NCBI GenBank assembly: GCA_028571685.1
Contig: CM053162.1
Location: 9,366,001-9,430,000, forward strand
Reading direction: 5' to 3'
DNA: 64,000 bases
From: Heterohyrax brucei
Taxonomy: Eukaryota; Chordata; Mammalia; Hyracoidea; Procaviidae
Below, piece after piece: positions 48,351 to 60,395 of this stretch. Made by a program: the position numbers and the translations under genes. The notes below the pieces were generated by a model that saw only the letters and a program-made list of their open reading frames with translations, had not been told where the DNA came from and did not search any database. Every line of letters begins with the position of its first letter. Position 1 is the first letter of the stretch.

Positions 48351-48599
48351 CTTGCTTAATATTTTGTTTTGTTCTGATGCATTTTGTTTAATCTCTAGGA
48401 GGGCCCCTTATATAATTCTTTTGTACTTGAGCTCTGATAGTTTCAGAAAGTCTTCTTCATCTGGGAAGTTCTTTGATTCTTTATTTTGGGAGTTTTACAG
48501 AGCTGTTTTGAACTATTTCTTCAAATGGTCAGCAATTGATTGTTGCCTACACACCATCTGGAGGTTGTTCAGTTTCTCTGGTGTTACCTTAAACAGAGC

Positions 48600-49640
48600 T
48601 GAGGTGCTGTTCTCTGATGAGATTTGATCACCAGCTGCCTCTGTGTACTCTAGTGACTGGCCCAAGGTAGAATCTCTGGGGTGGCAGGCTCCACCTCCAG
48701 GGTGGCAAAGACATCACCCTACTTACGGAGTCACTGGGGGCCATCCACTGGTGCTATAATGCAAATCAGTGAAGGGTGGTAGAGATGCTGCCTGACAACT
48801 CAGCAGTCAGTTCTTCAGGCAGTCTTCTTTTAAAAATATACTTAACTGCTAAGGGAGAAGATGTCCAACAGCTGCCAAAATCAGTAAGGCTTTCAGGTGC
48901 AGCAGGCCCCACCTTCTGGCTGATAATGAAAGCACCTCATGGGCCGCCCCCAGAAGTTATGATGTAGGGCAAAGTGTGGGGGGGGGTGGTGGTTATGGCC
49001 TTGGTGCCATCCTCTGTGAGTCCCTGTCCATAAGATACTACTGTCCTAAATGCAGCTTTTCTGCTAGAGAAATGTTTTCTGGACAGGCATTGCTTCTCAA
49101 CTTGGGAATTAGAACCTGCTGAGATATCCATTTGGATAAGTCTGCCTTCCAGCTGGCCAGGATTGTGTCTCCCCCAAGCTGCCCTTCCCACCATGAAATA
49201 GCAGAGTCTATGGCACAGCTCAGAAAAGATAAGACAGAGGGTCAGTGGTGCCCTCAGTCAGCTGCTGAACTCTCAAGATATGGCTATCCCAAGCACAGTC
49301 TTTTTCTGCACTGTATGCTATTTACTTAAGCCCTGCAGTTCAGTGTATTACCTGGCTCATGCTCAGTCCCTGACTCACAGATAACAAAGAAGACATCAAT
49401 ACCTGTAGACCACCCAAACAGTGAGTCAGCAGAGGCCATACTGAGCAGGCTGCTGCCTGGTCTTTGAGAGAGGTGTTTACTCCTTTAGCAACAGCTCGTC
49501 CAATGTGACAACACTATGCCAGATCCTAGGGCTCCCCGAAGTCCACACTGCTCCATTCAATTACCATTCCAGGCCTTAGTTCTCGGAGGGAATTGAGGAG
49601 AGATATGTATCTAGTGTTCCATCTTGGCTCTGCCTCCCTA
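48600..49640 (-). promoter_or_regulatory. L1 5'UTR (internal promoter region) of the full-length L1
   Basis: About 1 kb of GC-richer sequence between ORF1 and the L1 5' terminus. In L1 elements this region holds the internal RNA polymerase II promoter. A G9 run with GGTGGT lies near 48980. Comparable 5'UTRs occur at 36360-37365, 50950-51919 and 57775-58170. Present activity is unknown. Confidence 0.6.
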
Positions 49641-50062
49641 CTCTAAACTTCTTAAGCTCCTGGATTTCTGTGTCTGTGTCTTTCTTGACTTGTTCTGCAT
49701 TTTCCTTGATCTCCTTCCTGATCTCTTGAAAAGATCTTTATATTAGTCTTTTGTATGCTACATCTGTAAATTCCAACAAGTTCTCGCTCAACTGGAAGAT
49801 TTCTTGATTCTTTTCCTTGCTTGCTGAAACCATCATGGACTGCCTCTTTGTGTGATTTGATACTGACTGTTGTCTTGAAGCTATCAGTAAGCTATTGTAT
49901 TTACTTGTTTTATGTTTCCTCGCTATGTCCTAGCTTCTTGTGTTGTTTTATTTTGAAATGTCTTAATAGGCTGGTCATGTCAGTCTCATTGTTGGGGCCT
50001 CTGAAGCTCTAACATCCTGCCACCAAGTGGTTAGCACTGTTACCAGGAAACAGGCCCAAGAG

Positions 50063-51919
50063 ACTGTTTATCTGCAAATGTCTTAATTTCATTTTCATAT
50101 TTGAAAGATAGAGTTTTGCAGGATACATAATTCTTGGTTGGAAGTTCTTCTCCTTTAGGCTTTGAATGCGTCATTCCACTGTCTGCGTGCCAGCATCGAT
50201 TCTGCAGAGAAATCTGACAAAAGCCTACAGTGTTTGACTCTGAACGTTAGCTTTGCTTTGAGTCTTGCTGCTTTTAAAAGTTTCTGCTTGTGCTTCATTT
50301 TGTTGAGCTTGATTATAACATGCCTTGGAGTCTTTCTATTGAGATCTGTATTGAGTGGTGTTCGATATGTGTCTTGGATATCTATATTCTCTTCTTTAAT
50401 AATTTCTTGGAAGTTTTCTGTCAGCAGCTCAGCCACAATACTGTCTGCGTTCTCAGGTGTCTCGCCCTGTTCAGGAACTCCAATTAATCATAGACTGTTC
50501 TTCTTAATAGAGTCCTCCATGCTTCTTAATGCTTCTTCATTTTTCTTGTTTCTTTTTTCTGATTTCTCCTCATAGATGCTGGAGTGAGTGGCTCTGTCTT
50601 CCAAATCAGAAATTCTCTTTTCCGTTTGTTCCATTCTGTTTTCTTGGCTTCAAATTGAAGTTTCTATGTCTTGATTTTGTTCTTGATCTGTTGGATTTAC
50701 GAGTACTGATCTTCCATCAGATCGAACAGCTTGCTGAGTTTTTTGTTTTGCTCTGCTGCATTTTGTATAAGGTCTAATAGGGCTCTATATATAATCCTTT
50801 TGTATTCACCTTCTGATAGTTTCAGAAAAGCCTCTTTGTCTGGGAAATTCTGAGGTGGTTTCTTTTGGGGGCCTTCTGATGCCATGGGTGACTTCCAGGT
50901 TACCGTCCTCTCCAAGATTTGCTGCTTTGGGGGTTTCATGTGGATCAATAAAGGCTGGGAGAGATGCTGTGAAGATGTACCACAGTTGTTTCTCTAGGCC
51001 GTCTTAAAATGAGAAGGAAAAAGTATTTGGCAACTTCTAAAGTCAGTCATGTTTTCAGGTGTAAACATCCCTCTTCCCAGCGGACAAAGTAAGCACCTCT
51101 ATGTTGAATCCCAGATATTATAAACTAGCTCAAAATACAGAAAGGCTACTGGCCTGCTGGCCTCTGCTGTCAGGCCCCAGCTCTAGGGGATACTGTGTAT
51201 AATTCTGCTTTTATGTTGGAAAAGCAGTCTCTTCTGGGTAGGAACTGCCTCTCAGCCCAGGAACTAGGTTCAGCTGAGGCTTCCATATGGATGACCCTAC
51301 CTCCCAGCAAAACAAGATGGCATCCCACGTAAGCTTGCCAGCCAACTGGGACCAGGCTCCCAGTGGAAAGAAATGCCAAGAGTGCTGAAATGCCCAGAGT
51401 CCACAGCCTCTGCAGCTGGGCCCCAGTCCCGGGCAACGCTGTGCAAAACACCACCTCCCTGCTAAAAAAGCTCTCTCCTCCCAGCAGGAGCCCCCTCCCA
51501 GCCTAAGAACCAAGTCAAGCTGGGGCCTCTGTCTGGGCTTCTCCGTTTCCTGATAGGCCAGAGAAGCCGAGGTGTATAGAGTCCAGAACCAGGCTCTCAG
51601 AACCTGGCAATTATGCTTACTGGTCCCACCAGCAGTGCATCCCGGACCAGCAGCTAGTCAAGTTCCAGTTCTGCCCGCCAGCAAAAACAAAAGAAAAAAA
51701 AATCAAAATGGTGAGTTACCTTCCGTCTGTGCAAGCCTGTGTGCACCGAGAGTGGGGTCAGTGAAAAAGAGGAGGCTTTGTGTTCAGTGCTATAAAGTCC
51801 AAATTAACAGCCCTATGCCACATCCCAGAGCTCACTAGGTGTCCAGAAGGCTCCATTTAGCTATCATTTCAGGTCTTGGTTTCCAGAGGGATTTAGGCCA
51901 CCATCTTGACTCCATCCCT
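50063..51919 (-). mobile_element. 3'-truncated L1: 5'UTR and ORF1 only
   Basis: The right end is an L1 5' terminus (minus-strand reading gggagggatggagtcaagat). Then come the 5'UTR and ORF1 (50155-50948, including DKEAFLKLSEGEYKRIIYRA). The left end stops inside the ORF1 C-terminus at 'actgtttatctgcaaatgtc' without ORF2, 3'UTR or A-tail. Flanks read cccaagag on both sides (50055-50062 and 51920-51927), and the host 5'UTR continues across. Missing the 3' end while keeping the 5' end is the reverse of usual L1 truncation. Confidence 0.75.
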
Positions 51920-52496
51920 CCCAAGAGTGTTTACTTTTCTTATATGGATTCTGCTTAGGTATCCAGTTAGTTGGTTAGTAAGTATGTGATGCAGGCTCTC
52001 ACCTACAGCCATAGACAGGCAGGTATAGTTGATGTAGGCATAAGTATCTTGCTGCTGTAGGGGATCACACACCAAGCAAAGCAGGGTTTGATAGCTACCC
52101 TGAGTGTCTATGGCGAAAATGTGTCCCTGTTCCCCAGAGTAGTGGGGTGAGTGGGTTTTTCGGTCAGACTATGGGCACCTAATGTGATTGGCTGTAAGGA
52201 CTGTGAGGCATTACTTGTTTTTGATTCCTTGTTCTGGACATCTAAGTGGCATGGACAGAGCCACTAGTGCTCAGGCCCCTGATATGGGTAGCCAAGAACC
52301 CTGCTTGAAAGGCTGAGTAGTACCAAATATCATCAACCTAACTCTCCACATAACAGCTGAAACAGTTGAGGTTAGATTTCAGAAATATATCCTGTTGTGC
52401 TGTGTTAATGAGAGCCTATGCTATTGAAATGGGCCAAAACAGGTCTACACAGAGTTGAAAGGTATCCAAAGTCTGTGAACTTCTTATCCCTATTAC

Positions 52497-54110
52497 TGTT
52501 GTTGTTATCATTAGGTGCCATTCAGTCCATTCTGATTCATAGCAACCCTATGCACAGCAGAACTAAACACTGCCTGGTCTTGAGCCATGTCCAGAATCAT
52601 TTTCATGCTTAAACCCATTGTGGCCACTGTGTCAATCCATCTAATTGACAGTCTTCCACTCTTTTGCTGACCCTCCACTCTACCAAGTATAATGTCCTTC
52701 TCCAGGGACTGAGACTTTCTGCAACATGTCCAAAGTATATAAGATGCAGTCTTGCCATCTTTGCTCCCAAGGAGCACTCTAGTTGTACTTCTTCCAAAAC
52801 AGATGTGTTTGTTCTTTTGGCAGCCAATGGTATATTCAGTATTCTCCAATAGCACAATTCAAAGGCATCACTTCTTCTGTCTTCCTTGTTCATTGTCCAT
52901 ATTTTGCATGCATATGATGCACTTTAAAATACCAAGGTTTGGGTCAGGCACACTGTAGTCTTCAAGGTGACATCTTTACTTTTCAATACTTTAAGGAGAT
53001 CCTTGGTAGCAAATTTTCCCAGTGAAATATGTCTTTTGGTTTCTTGACTACTGCTTTCATGAGCATTGATTGTAGACAATTAATATGAAATCCCTGCCAA
53101 CCTCAATCCTTTCTCCATTTATGATGATGCTACTTACAGCTCCAGTTGTGAGGATTTTTGTTTTCTTGGTGGTGAGATGCAATCCATACAGAACGCTGTG
53201 ATCTTTGATCTTCATCAATAAGTGTTTCAAATCTTCATCACTTCCAGCAAGTAAGGTGGTGTCACCTGCATAACACAGATTGTTAATGTGTATTCCTCCA
53301 ATCCTGATTATTTCATTCTTCTTCATTTAATCCACCTTCTCAGATTATTTGCTCAGCATACAGATTGAAAAGTTGTGGTGAAAGGATACAACCCTGACAC
53401 ACATCTTTCCTGACTTTAAACCATGCAGTGTCCCTCTGTTCTGTTTGCACCACTGCCTCTTGATCCATGCACAGGTTCCTTAAAAGCACAATTAAGTGTT
53501 CTGGAATTCCCTTTTATGAAATATTAGTCATAATTTGTTATGAACCACACAGTCAAATGCCTTTGCGCAGTCAGTGAAACACAAGTAAACACCTTTCTAG
53601 TATTCTCTGCTTTCATGCAAGATCCATCTGACATCAGCAACAATATCTATGATTCTGTCTTCTTCTGAATCTGGCTTGAATTTCCTTGTCATTATACTGT
53701 TGCAGTCATTTTTTAATGATTTTGAGCACAATTTTATATGTATGGTAGATTTTGTTTGATAATTTCTGCATTTAGTTGGATCACCTTTCTTTGGAATGGG
53801 CGTAAATATAGATGTCTTCCAGTAAGTTGCCCAAGCAGCTGTCCTCCAAATTTCTTGGCATAGACAAGTGAGGACATCAAGGCTGCATCTGTTTTTTGAA
53901 ATATCACAATTGATAGTCCATCAATTCCTGGAGCCTTATTTTTTGCCAGTGGCTTCAACGCAGCTTCAACTTCTTCCTTCAGTACTATTGGTTCCTAATC
54001 ATACGCTACCTCTTCAAATGGCTGAATATCAACCAGTTTTTTTCTGGTATAATGACTCCGTGTATTCCTTCCATCTTCTTTTGATGCTCCCTGAGTCATT
54101 TTATATTTTT
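52497..54110 (-). mobile_element. RTE-type LINE, 5'-truncated, minus strand
   Basis: The tail is at the left (TTGTTGTTAT, then 'ccattctgattcatagcaac'). Going right come the C-terminal block (52609-52893), the reverse transcriptase (53057-53326 and around 53734-53958, with KNKAPGIDGLS) and a break near 54110. The active-site box reads YAGD at 53261-53272 instead of YADD, so the polymerase would be inactive even without the frameshifts. It lies in the 5'UTR of the host L1. Confidence 0.85.
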
Positions 54111-54339
54111 GCACAGGCAAAGAAAATATTACTGCCCTGTTTTTCTGGCTTAGGAGATCCAGCAGATTATCTTTTCTTGTTTGTTAATTTGTTCACTCTC
54201 CAAAGCTGGGAGAATGGCTCAGGGTTCATGTCAGGTCCTACTTCTGGCCCAAGGGACATGCCAACCTCTGAAGCTAGCCCAAATCTAGTGCAGAGCTATC
54301 AAACGGCATGCAAATGGGAGAGAAGTTTGTCCCCAAGGA

Positions 54340-57300
54340 TTTTTTTTTTTTAATGTTATTAACTGAAACTTTACAATCCAGGTTAATTTGCTATACAAAA
54401 CCCCAAGCACCAACCTTTATACAACTCTACCTACTCTCCTCAACCTGTAACAACACACTCATCACTTACACTCTTTACTTGCAGGATCCACTCAGCCAAC
54501 ACCTGTCTACTCTCCAACCTCTCCTCTCTCTTCTAAAAAGAGACCAATTGGACAGCCTCATATATATTAAACCATAAAGTACACCAATCACCTACACCGT
54601 TCTGTGTCCATTAGTCCAGTTCAGTCTTTTTCTGAAGTGTCGGCTTTAGTACTGGTCTCATTGAGAGAGAAAAAAAAAGGCTTCTAAGAAGATTTCGCTT
54701 AAAAAGTTCAAAAATCCAGCTGCTTCTCTCTGGGTCAGCCCAAGGACACTCCCCCCTCCCCTCGCAGAATTTCTTGAGATAAACCTAACTTCTAAAGAGA
54801 AAGTAGCTTCTTCCCACGTAACCTAATGCCAACTGCGTATCCAGTGCCTCTTAAATGTGCTATGCCAATGAAATTGCAGTATGAAAATCTGTATCCCTGC
54901 AGTTGCCAATTAGGAGGATATACGAACATTCCTTTGTTTGCTTCTTTGAGAAAATGTATAAATAGGTATGTCTGATAATGGTATAGGGCGTGGGGCCATT
55001 TTTTGGACTTGAACCTAACCACAGCACCAATAGAGCCCTTCCTCTTAAAAGACAAAGTGGTATTTGAGGTGTTTCTACCCTGCGAGCCAAACACCTTTTT
55101 CTGCCACATCATCTCTGGGCTAGCTACAAGTCTAGGGAGCATGTTCTCAGAGGACTCTCCAGGCTGTCGGGTCATCAAGTCTGGTCTTTTAGTATAGTTC
55201 TTGATCTGCATCCCCCACACCTCCCTTTCTCAAGTCAGAAACTGTGCATTGTGTTCCCTGACAGGGCTGTCTTTGGAGGAGGCCAGGAACCGTCTAGTTC
55301 TTCTTGTCTCACGCTAATGAAGTTTTCCAACCATATGGACATTTTTGATTCCTGGGCTCCTATTATCTTCATCTCTTTGATGTTCTTGGTTTTCATCTGC
55401 TCCAGGTGAGTTGGAACCAACTGATGTTCCTTAGATGGCAGCCTGCTGGCTTTTAAGACCCCAGGCACCACTCACCAATAAATACAAGATGTAGAACAAT
55501 TTCTCAGCAAAAAAACTAGATATGCCAATTGACCTCAATGTCCCCTGAAACCATGTTCCCCAGACCCCTATTCCTACTACTCTGTTCTTCAAAATGTTGG
55601 GTTGTGTTTGGAAAACGTTGTAGCTTATAGCGTAGCACCGTTGTGCTGACCTGTTTTCTGCTGTATGCTGTCACTCTCTTCACCTAACCGAATTCCTATC
55701 AACTGTCTAATCTATGACTACCCCTCTCCTTCCTTCCCCACACTTGCAGCCATCAAAGAGTATTTTCTTCTGTACGTAAGCCTTTTCTTAAGTCCTTGTA
55801 GTAGTGGTCTTATGCAGTATTGCCCTTTTGCGGCTGACTGATTTCACTCAACATGATGTCTTTCAGTTGACTCCAGGTTATGAGATGTTTCATAAAATCA
55901 TCATTGTTCTTTATCATTGCATAGTGTTCCATTGTGTAAATACACTGTAGTTTGTTTATCCATTCATCTGTTGATGGGCACCTGGATTGATTCCATCGTT
56001 TTGCTATTGTGGACAGTACTGCAATGAACATTCATGTGCATGTATCCTTTCATATGACAGCCCTTATTTCTGCAGGATATATTCCAAGCAGTGGATTGCT
56101 GCAAAATATGGTATTTCTATTTCTGGCTTTTTAAGAAAGCACCAAATTGCTTTCCAGAGAGCTCGTACCAATTTGTATTCCCACCAGCAGTGTAGAAGAG
56201 TTTCAGTATCTCCATAATCTCACCAACATTTGTTATTTTGTGTTTTTTGCATTAGTGCCAGCCTTGTTGGGGTAAGATAGTATCTCATTATAGTTTTGAT
56301 TTGGATTTCTCTAATGGCTGATGATCATCAACATTTCCTCATGTGTCTTTTGGCTGCCTGGATGTCTTCTTTGGATAAGTATTGGTCCATATCTTTGGTC
56401 CATTGTTTAACTGGGTGATCTGTCCTTTTCTTGTTGATATTTTGCAGTACCTTATAGATCATGGAAATTAGAATACGTGACTGCCAAATATGTTTTTCTA
56501 TTCTGTAGGCAGTCTTTTCACTGTCTTAGTAAATTATTTGGATGAGCATAAGTGTTTGATATTTTGTAGTTCCCATTAACCTATTTTCTCTTCTGCTATT
56601 TGTGCATTGTTAGTAAGATTTTGTAGTCTGTTTATGCAATGTATTAGAGCTTCAACTGTTGTTCCTATTTTTTCTTCCTTAATCTATTGTTTTAGATTTG
56701 ATAATTAAGTCTTTGGTCCATTTTGAGCTAGTTTTTGTATAAGGTGTGAGATATGGGTCTTTTTCCAGTTTTTTGCAGATAGACACACAATTTTGCCAAC
56801 ACTATTTGTTAAAGAAACTATTTTTTTCCCAGTTCGTGGACTTTGGGCCTTTGCCAATATCAGCTGTTCATAGGTGGATGGTGTTATTTCTGGATTTTCT
56901 ATTCTGTTCCATTGTTCTAGGTATCTATTTTTGTACCAGTATCAGATTGTTTTCAGTACTGTGGCAGTGTAATATGTTCTAACAGCAGGTAGTGTGAGGC
57001 CTCCAACTGTGTTCCCTTTCTTCAGTAGTGTTTTGCTTATCCAGGTTTCTTCCATTTCCAAACAAATTTGGTGATTTGTTTCTTCATCTCACTAAAAAAA
57101 TAGCATTGTAATTTGTATTGGGGTTGAGTCCTATGTATAGATAACTTTGGGTAGAGTAGACATTTTCACAGTGTTAAGTGTTCCTATCCACAGGCAAGGT
57201 AGGTTTCTCTACTTATGTAAGTCTCTTTTGGTTTCTTAGAGTACGGCTTTGTAATTTTCCTTGTATAGGTCCCTTATATCTCTGGTTAGATTTATTCCTA

Positions 57301-58170
57301 GGTATTTTAACTTCTTGTTGGCTATTGTGTATGGTGTTGATTTGGTGATTTCCTCTTTGGTGGTCTCTCTGTTAACATTAAAGAATCTCACTGATTTATT
57401 TATGTTTATCTTACGTCCTGATATTTTGCTGAACTCTTCTATTAGTTCCAGTAGTTTATTTATGAACTCTTTAGAGTTTTCTGTCTATAAGATCATATCA
57501 TCTCCAAACACAGACACTTTTGCTTCTTCTCTACAGATACCTTTTTACCATGTCTGGTTGCTCGAGCTGGAACTTCCAGCACAATGTTGAATAAAAGTGC
57601 TGACAATGGGCATCCCTGCCTGTTTCCTCTTCTTAGGGGGAAGTTCTTTTAATTTTTCTGCATTCAGAATGATGTTGGTGGTAGGCTTTGTATAGATACC
57701 CCTAATTATGTTGAGGAATTTCCTTCTATTCCAATTTTACTGACAGTTTTCACATGAATGGGTGTTGGAGTCAAGGGGTATTTTTTATTTCATGTGGTAG
57801 GAATGACTAAAGTTACTCATCTTTTGCCAATCAAGTGCCACTTTTCACTGATTCTGGAGGCATGATTGGACTCCCCATTGCATGGTCTCTCCCAACACAG
57901 AAAACGCGTCTCATATTCTGCTGATGGCCTCACCATCCTCGCACTAGCAGATTCATCCTCAGGTTGTGGGTTCTTGCTGCGTCAGGTCTGGCAGCTACTA
58001 AAGCATCACTCCATCCCCACTGCTGCTCAGTTTCATTCCACAACTTTTCCTTTGATGCTCAGGCCTCCTGGATTTTCACATATAAGAAATTCACTTCTTT
58101 TTCCAGGTATGTGTTGTAAGAGGGCTACCAGAAGTGTCTGACTACCTCACCATCTTGGCCCTTGCCTCCT
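54340..58170 (-). mobile_element. L1 with both ends but a large internal deletion
   Basis: A T-rich tail at 54340-54352, then a 3'UTR to about 55800, then ORF2 from its C-terminus back to about 57765. The sequence then jumps to a 5'UTR (about 57775-58170) that ends with the L1 5' terminus (minus strand aaggaggcaagggccaagat). About 3.3 kb (ORF2 N-terminal part and ORF1) is missing compared with the 7.1 kb copies. The ORF2 side of the junction is just after a position where other copies read AG. Frames are broken. Confidence 0.75.
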
Positions 58171-58300
58171 TCATGGGATTTTCAGTGGCTAAAGTAGATC
58201 ACCAGGCTTTTCTTCTGAGGTATATCTCGGTGCTCACAAACCCCAAACTTTTTAGTTAGTAGCCCACTGCCTGAACCTTTTGCACCACCCAGAGACTCCG
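58171..58300 (-). mobile_element. AfroSINE (divergent form), 5' part only, minus strand
   Basis: It reads from 'catgggattttcagtggcta' through 'agatcaccaggcttttcttc' to the head (tgcaccacccagagactcc). The tail half is missing exactly where the L1 5' end begins, so one breakpoint removed it. Same form as 61795-61990 and 63083-63292. Confidence 0.7.
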
Positions 58301-58329
58301 TCTAATAGCTGCTCTTTTGCTTAGGGCTT

Positions 58330-58510
58330 TGTTTAATTCAATCCCAGCTGCAACCTGCTGGGAGGTCTATGACAAACACTCCTGTGGCTCCGAGAAGCTA
58401 AGCAATAAATCTAAAATCACACAAGTAGTGAGTGTTAGAGCTCAGATTCAACTCTGGGAATCTGCCTGACTTCTGAGCCTGGGCTTTTGTCACTATAGAA
58501 TATGGTGCTT
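58330..58510 (+). mobile_element. MIR
   Basis: MIR-like order: 'tctaaaatcacacaagtagt', then 'gttagagctcagattcaact', then 'ctgacttctgagcctgggct'. Confidence 0.65.
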
Positions 58511-59229
58511 TGATTAGGCCCAATTGCCTGAGCTGCCAAAGGAGGAAAAAAAAGAAGTGTCTTGAGAGAAAACCTTCTCTCAGACAATCATCTCATTCCT
58601 CTCCAAGAAGCAAATGGCCACCCTCCACCTCCTAAAGGAACTTGCCACAATATCTGAGTGCTGTGGGCCTTGGGCACTACAAACAGTGTGGGCAGATGGG
58701 AACTTCTCCTACTAGGGAGCTCTGTCTCCTGGGTCTTCCCCTCCCCCACAGAAACATACTCTGAAAATGGCCAAGTAAAGCAAGTATAGCCATAGACTTT
58801 GGGCCAGACTCAGTCTATAAGCCTTAGGAAAAGTTGAGGTTGCTGGCAACCACACTGAGCCTGTGGGGCCTTGGCTAAGCTTCCTTCAGCAAATCAACAC
58901 TGAACTAGAACCAGATAGATATATAGATAAATATAATAAAAGAAGGGCAGAGATTTACTTCAGAGGGTTAGTACATGAAATAATGGGGGGTTGGGGAGAT
59001 CTTGGAAGGTCAAGAACACACGGAATGTATTCTTCTAAAATTTCTGGTAAGCAAGGACCCTGGTGTGACTAAAGGCAGTGTGGCTGGAGGTAAGGAGTTA
59101 GAGAGGATTCCAGCACCTGCAGTCCTTTTGCCCTGAGTTCCCTTACCCTTCACTGCCCCCAAATGTAAGCTTACTTTGAACTAAAAGCCAACTGATTATA
59201 GTTTATCACCCAAATCAGTATACTCTTGA
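58511..59229. other. Unique-looking DNA
   Basis: No repeat or gene recognised. The 69-residue frame at 58863-59072 lacks a domain. Confidence 0.4.
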
Positions 59230-59436
59230 GTATGCAAAGAGGCATTGCCATGAAGTCAATTCTGACTCATAGTGACCCTACAGGACAAAGTAGAATCCAC
59301 CATTGTGTTTCCTAGGCTGTAACCTTTAGAGAAGCAGGCAGTCAGGTCTTACTTCCACAGAGCAACTGGTGAGTTGGAACCACAGGTGTTTTTTTAGAAG
59401 CTGAGTACTTTAACCACTGTGCCACCAGGGCTCTGC
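59230..59436 (-). mobile_element. AfroSINE (long form), minus strand
   Basis: Tail 'catgaagtcaattctgactc', long-form middle block (ctgtaacctttagagaagca), head (gccaccagggctctgcag). Confidence 0.85.
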
Positions 59437-59639
59437 AGATGTAAACACAAATATAAATTGAGACTAGGGCAAACTAAGGTCTTTTAGTCACCCTAGCTAG
59501 AGTGCTCAAGGCAAAGTCTATTCAGGGATAATATGAACACTTTCCCCTAAGGAAGATCAGTCAATTTGGATTATAAGGAAGTTCTTCCCGGAAGATTTCT
59601 TTTTATACCCTAAGGGTTTTATTCCTTTCTTTTCTCCTC

Positions 59640-60130
59640 TATAACGATGTATGATAAATTGACCCCTATGATCTAGAAACTCATGAACATATAGTGGCAC
59701 ATTATTCTATTGACAACCTGGTTATGCCAGAATTATGTTTCCCAGAATCCTCTTCTGCAGATAGTCCCTGATTTAGAGCTGAACAAAAGAGGAAGTTGTA
59801 TTCACTTTGACGCAGAAGCAGTGTGAGGCCACTGCTCTGTAAAAGCCATCAAAATTAGATGCAGTGACAAGTGCAGAGAGAACCTAAGTGTCCTTGCTTG
59901 TTTTCACACTCCTTCACCCCACACCCATCTCTTCTTCCAGTGGCTTCCCTACAATTTTTCTTTATGATGCTCTTCAGCAATGGAGGAGCTTGGCTTTTCA
60001 AATTCACTACTATTCCCACTCTGCCCAGCTCCTGCCACATTGTAGAAGTAATTATTAACCCCTATAATAATGCTCTTTTCCGTTAACTTACAGTGAGTCT
60101 GCTTCCCTGACGAAACGGTGATTGATACCT
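59640..60130 (+). mobile_element. Possible old LTR-like repeat
   Basis: An end pattern 'cagtgagtctgcttccctga' and 'gtgattgatacctat' resembles the ends of some old mammalian LTRs, and 'agaattatgtttcccagaat' resembles an LTR 5' part. Without a library I cannot confirm it, and no duplication is visible. Confidence 0.25.
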
Positions 60131-60284
60131 ATGTAGCTATAGCAGATTCTTTACACATCTAGACAAGTGTAGAGAAATTACACACAAATGCATAATAGCC
60201 CTGTTATACCCACATGTATTGAGATTGCTAAGGAAAACCTCACAGGGGAGCTCAGATTAGAAGAAATGCAGCCCAGACACCACA

Positions 60285-60395
60285 GCCATATACTCACGGA
60301 ATCGAATCCCAGTCTGCCAACTAATATCCATCGTGAGCAAGTCATTAACTTTTCTGAGTCTCAGTTTTATCCTCTGTAGTTTCTCTCACTCCCAA
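60285..60395 (+). mobile_element. MIR fragment
   Basis: Blocks 'cgaatcccagtctgccaact', 'gagcaagtcattaacttttc' and 'tgagtctcagttttatcctc' follow the MIR 5' half. Confidence 0.7.

Larger units (their letters stand above)
38730..49640 (-). mobile_element. Full-length L1 (about 7.15 kb without inserts), minus strand
   Basis: Flanked by duplications ctctaaactt (38720-38729 and 49641-49650) in ORF1 of the host L1. From left to right it has a T-rich tail, 3'UTR (to about 39697), ORF2, ORF1, 5'UTR and a 5' terminus reading, on the minus strand, tagggaggcagagccaagat. An RTE element splits the ORF2 end and an RTE fragment splits ORF1. The remaining L1 pieces (1028, 4382 and 1747 bases) sum to about 7.16 kb. 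Confidence 0.88.
25945..54345 (-). mobile_element. Old full-length-type L1 opened to ~28 kb by nested insertions (host L1)
   Basis: Collinear minus-strand L1 pieces: 25945-27561 (3'UTR and ORF2 end), 28058-29558, 30134-31244, 31797-31848, 34428-34731, 37366-38729 (ORF2 endonuclease start, ORF1), 49641-50062 (ORF1 N-terminus), 51920-52496 and 54111-54345 (5'UTR). The pieces sum to about 7.1 kb, the same as the other full-length L1 here, and every gap holds an identifiable insertion. The very 5' end is lost at the junction with the L1 at 54340. All coding sequence is broken by stops and frameshifts. Confidence 0.75.

Noticed and set aside
53868..54353. 161-residue plus-strand open frame
   Set aside because: Crosses from antisense RTE into L1 5'UTR and poly-T; not a gene.
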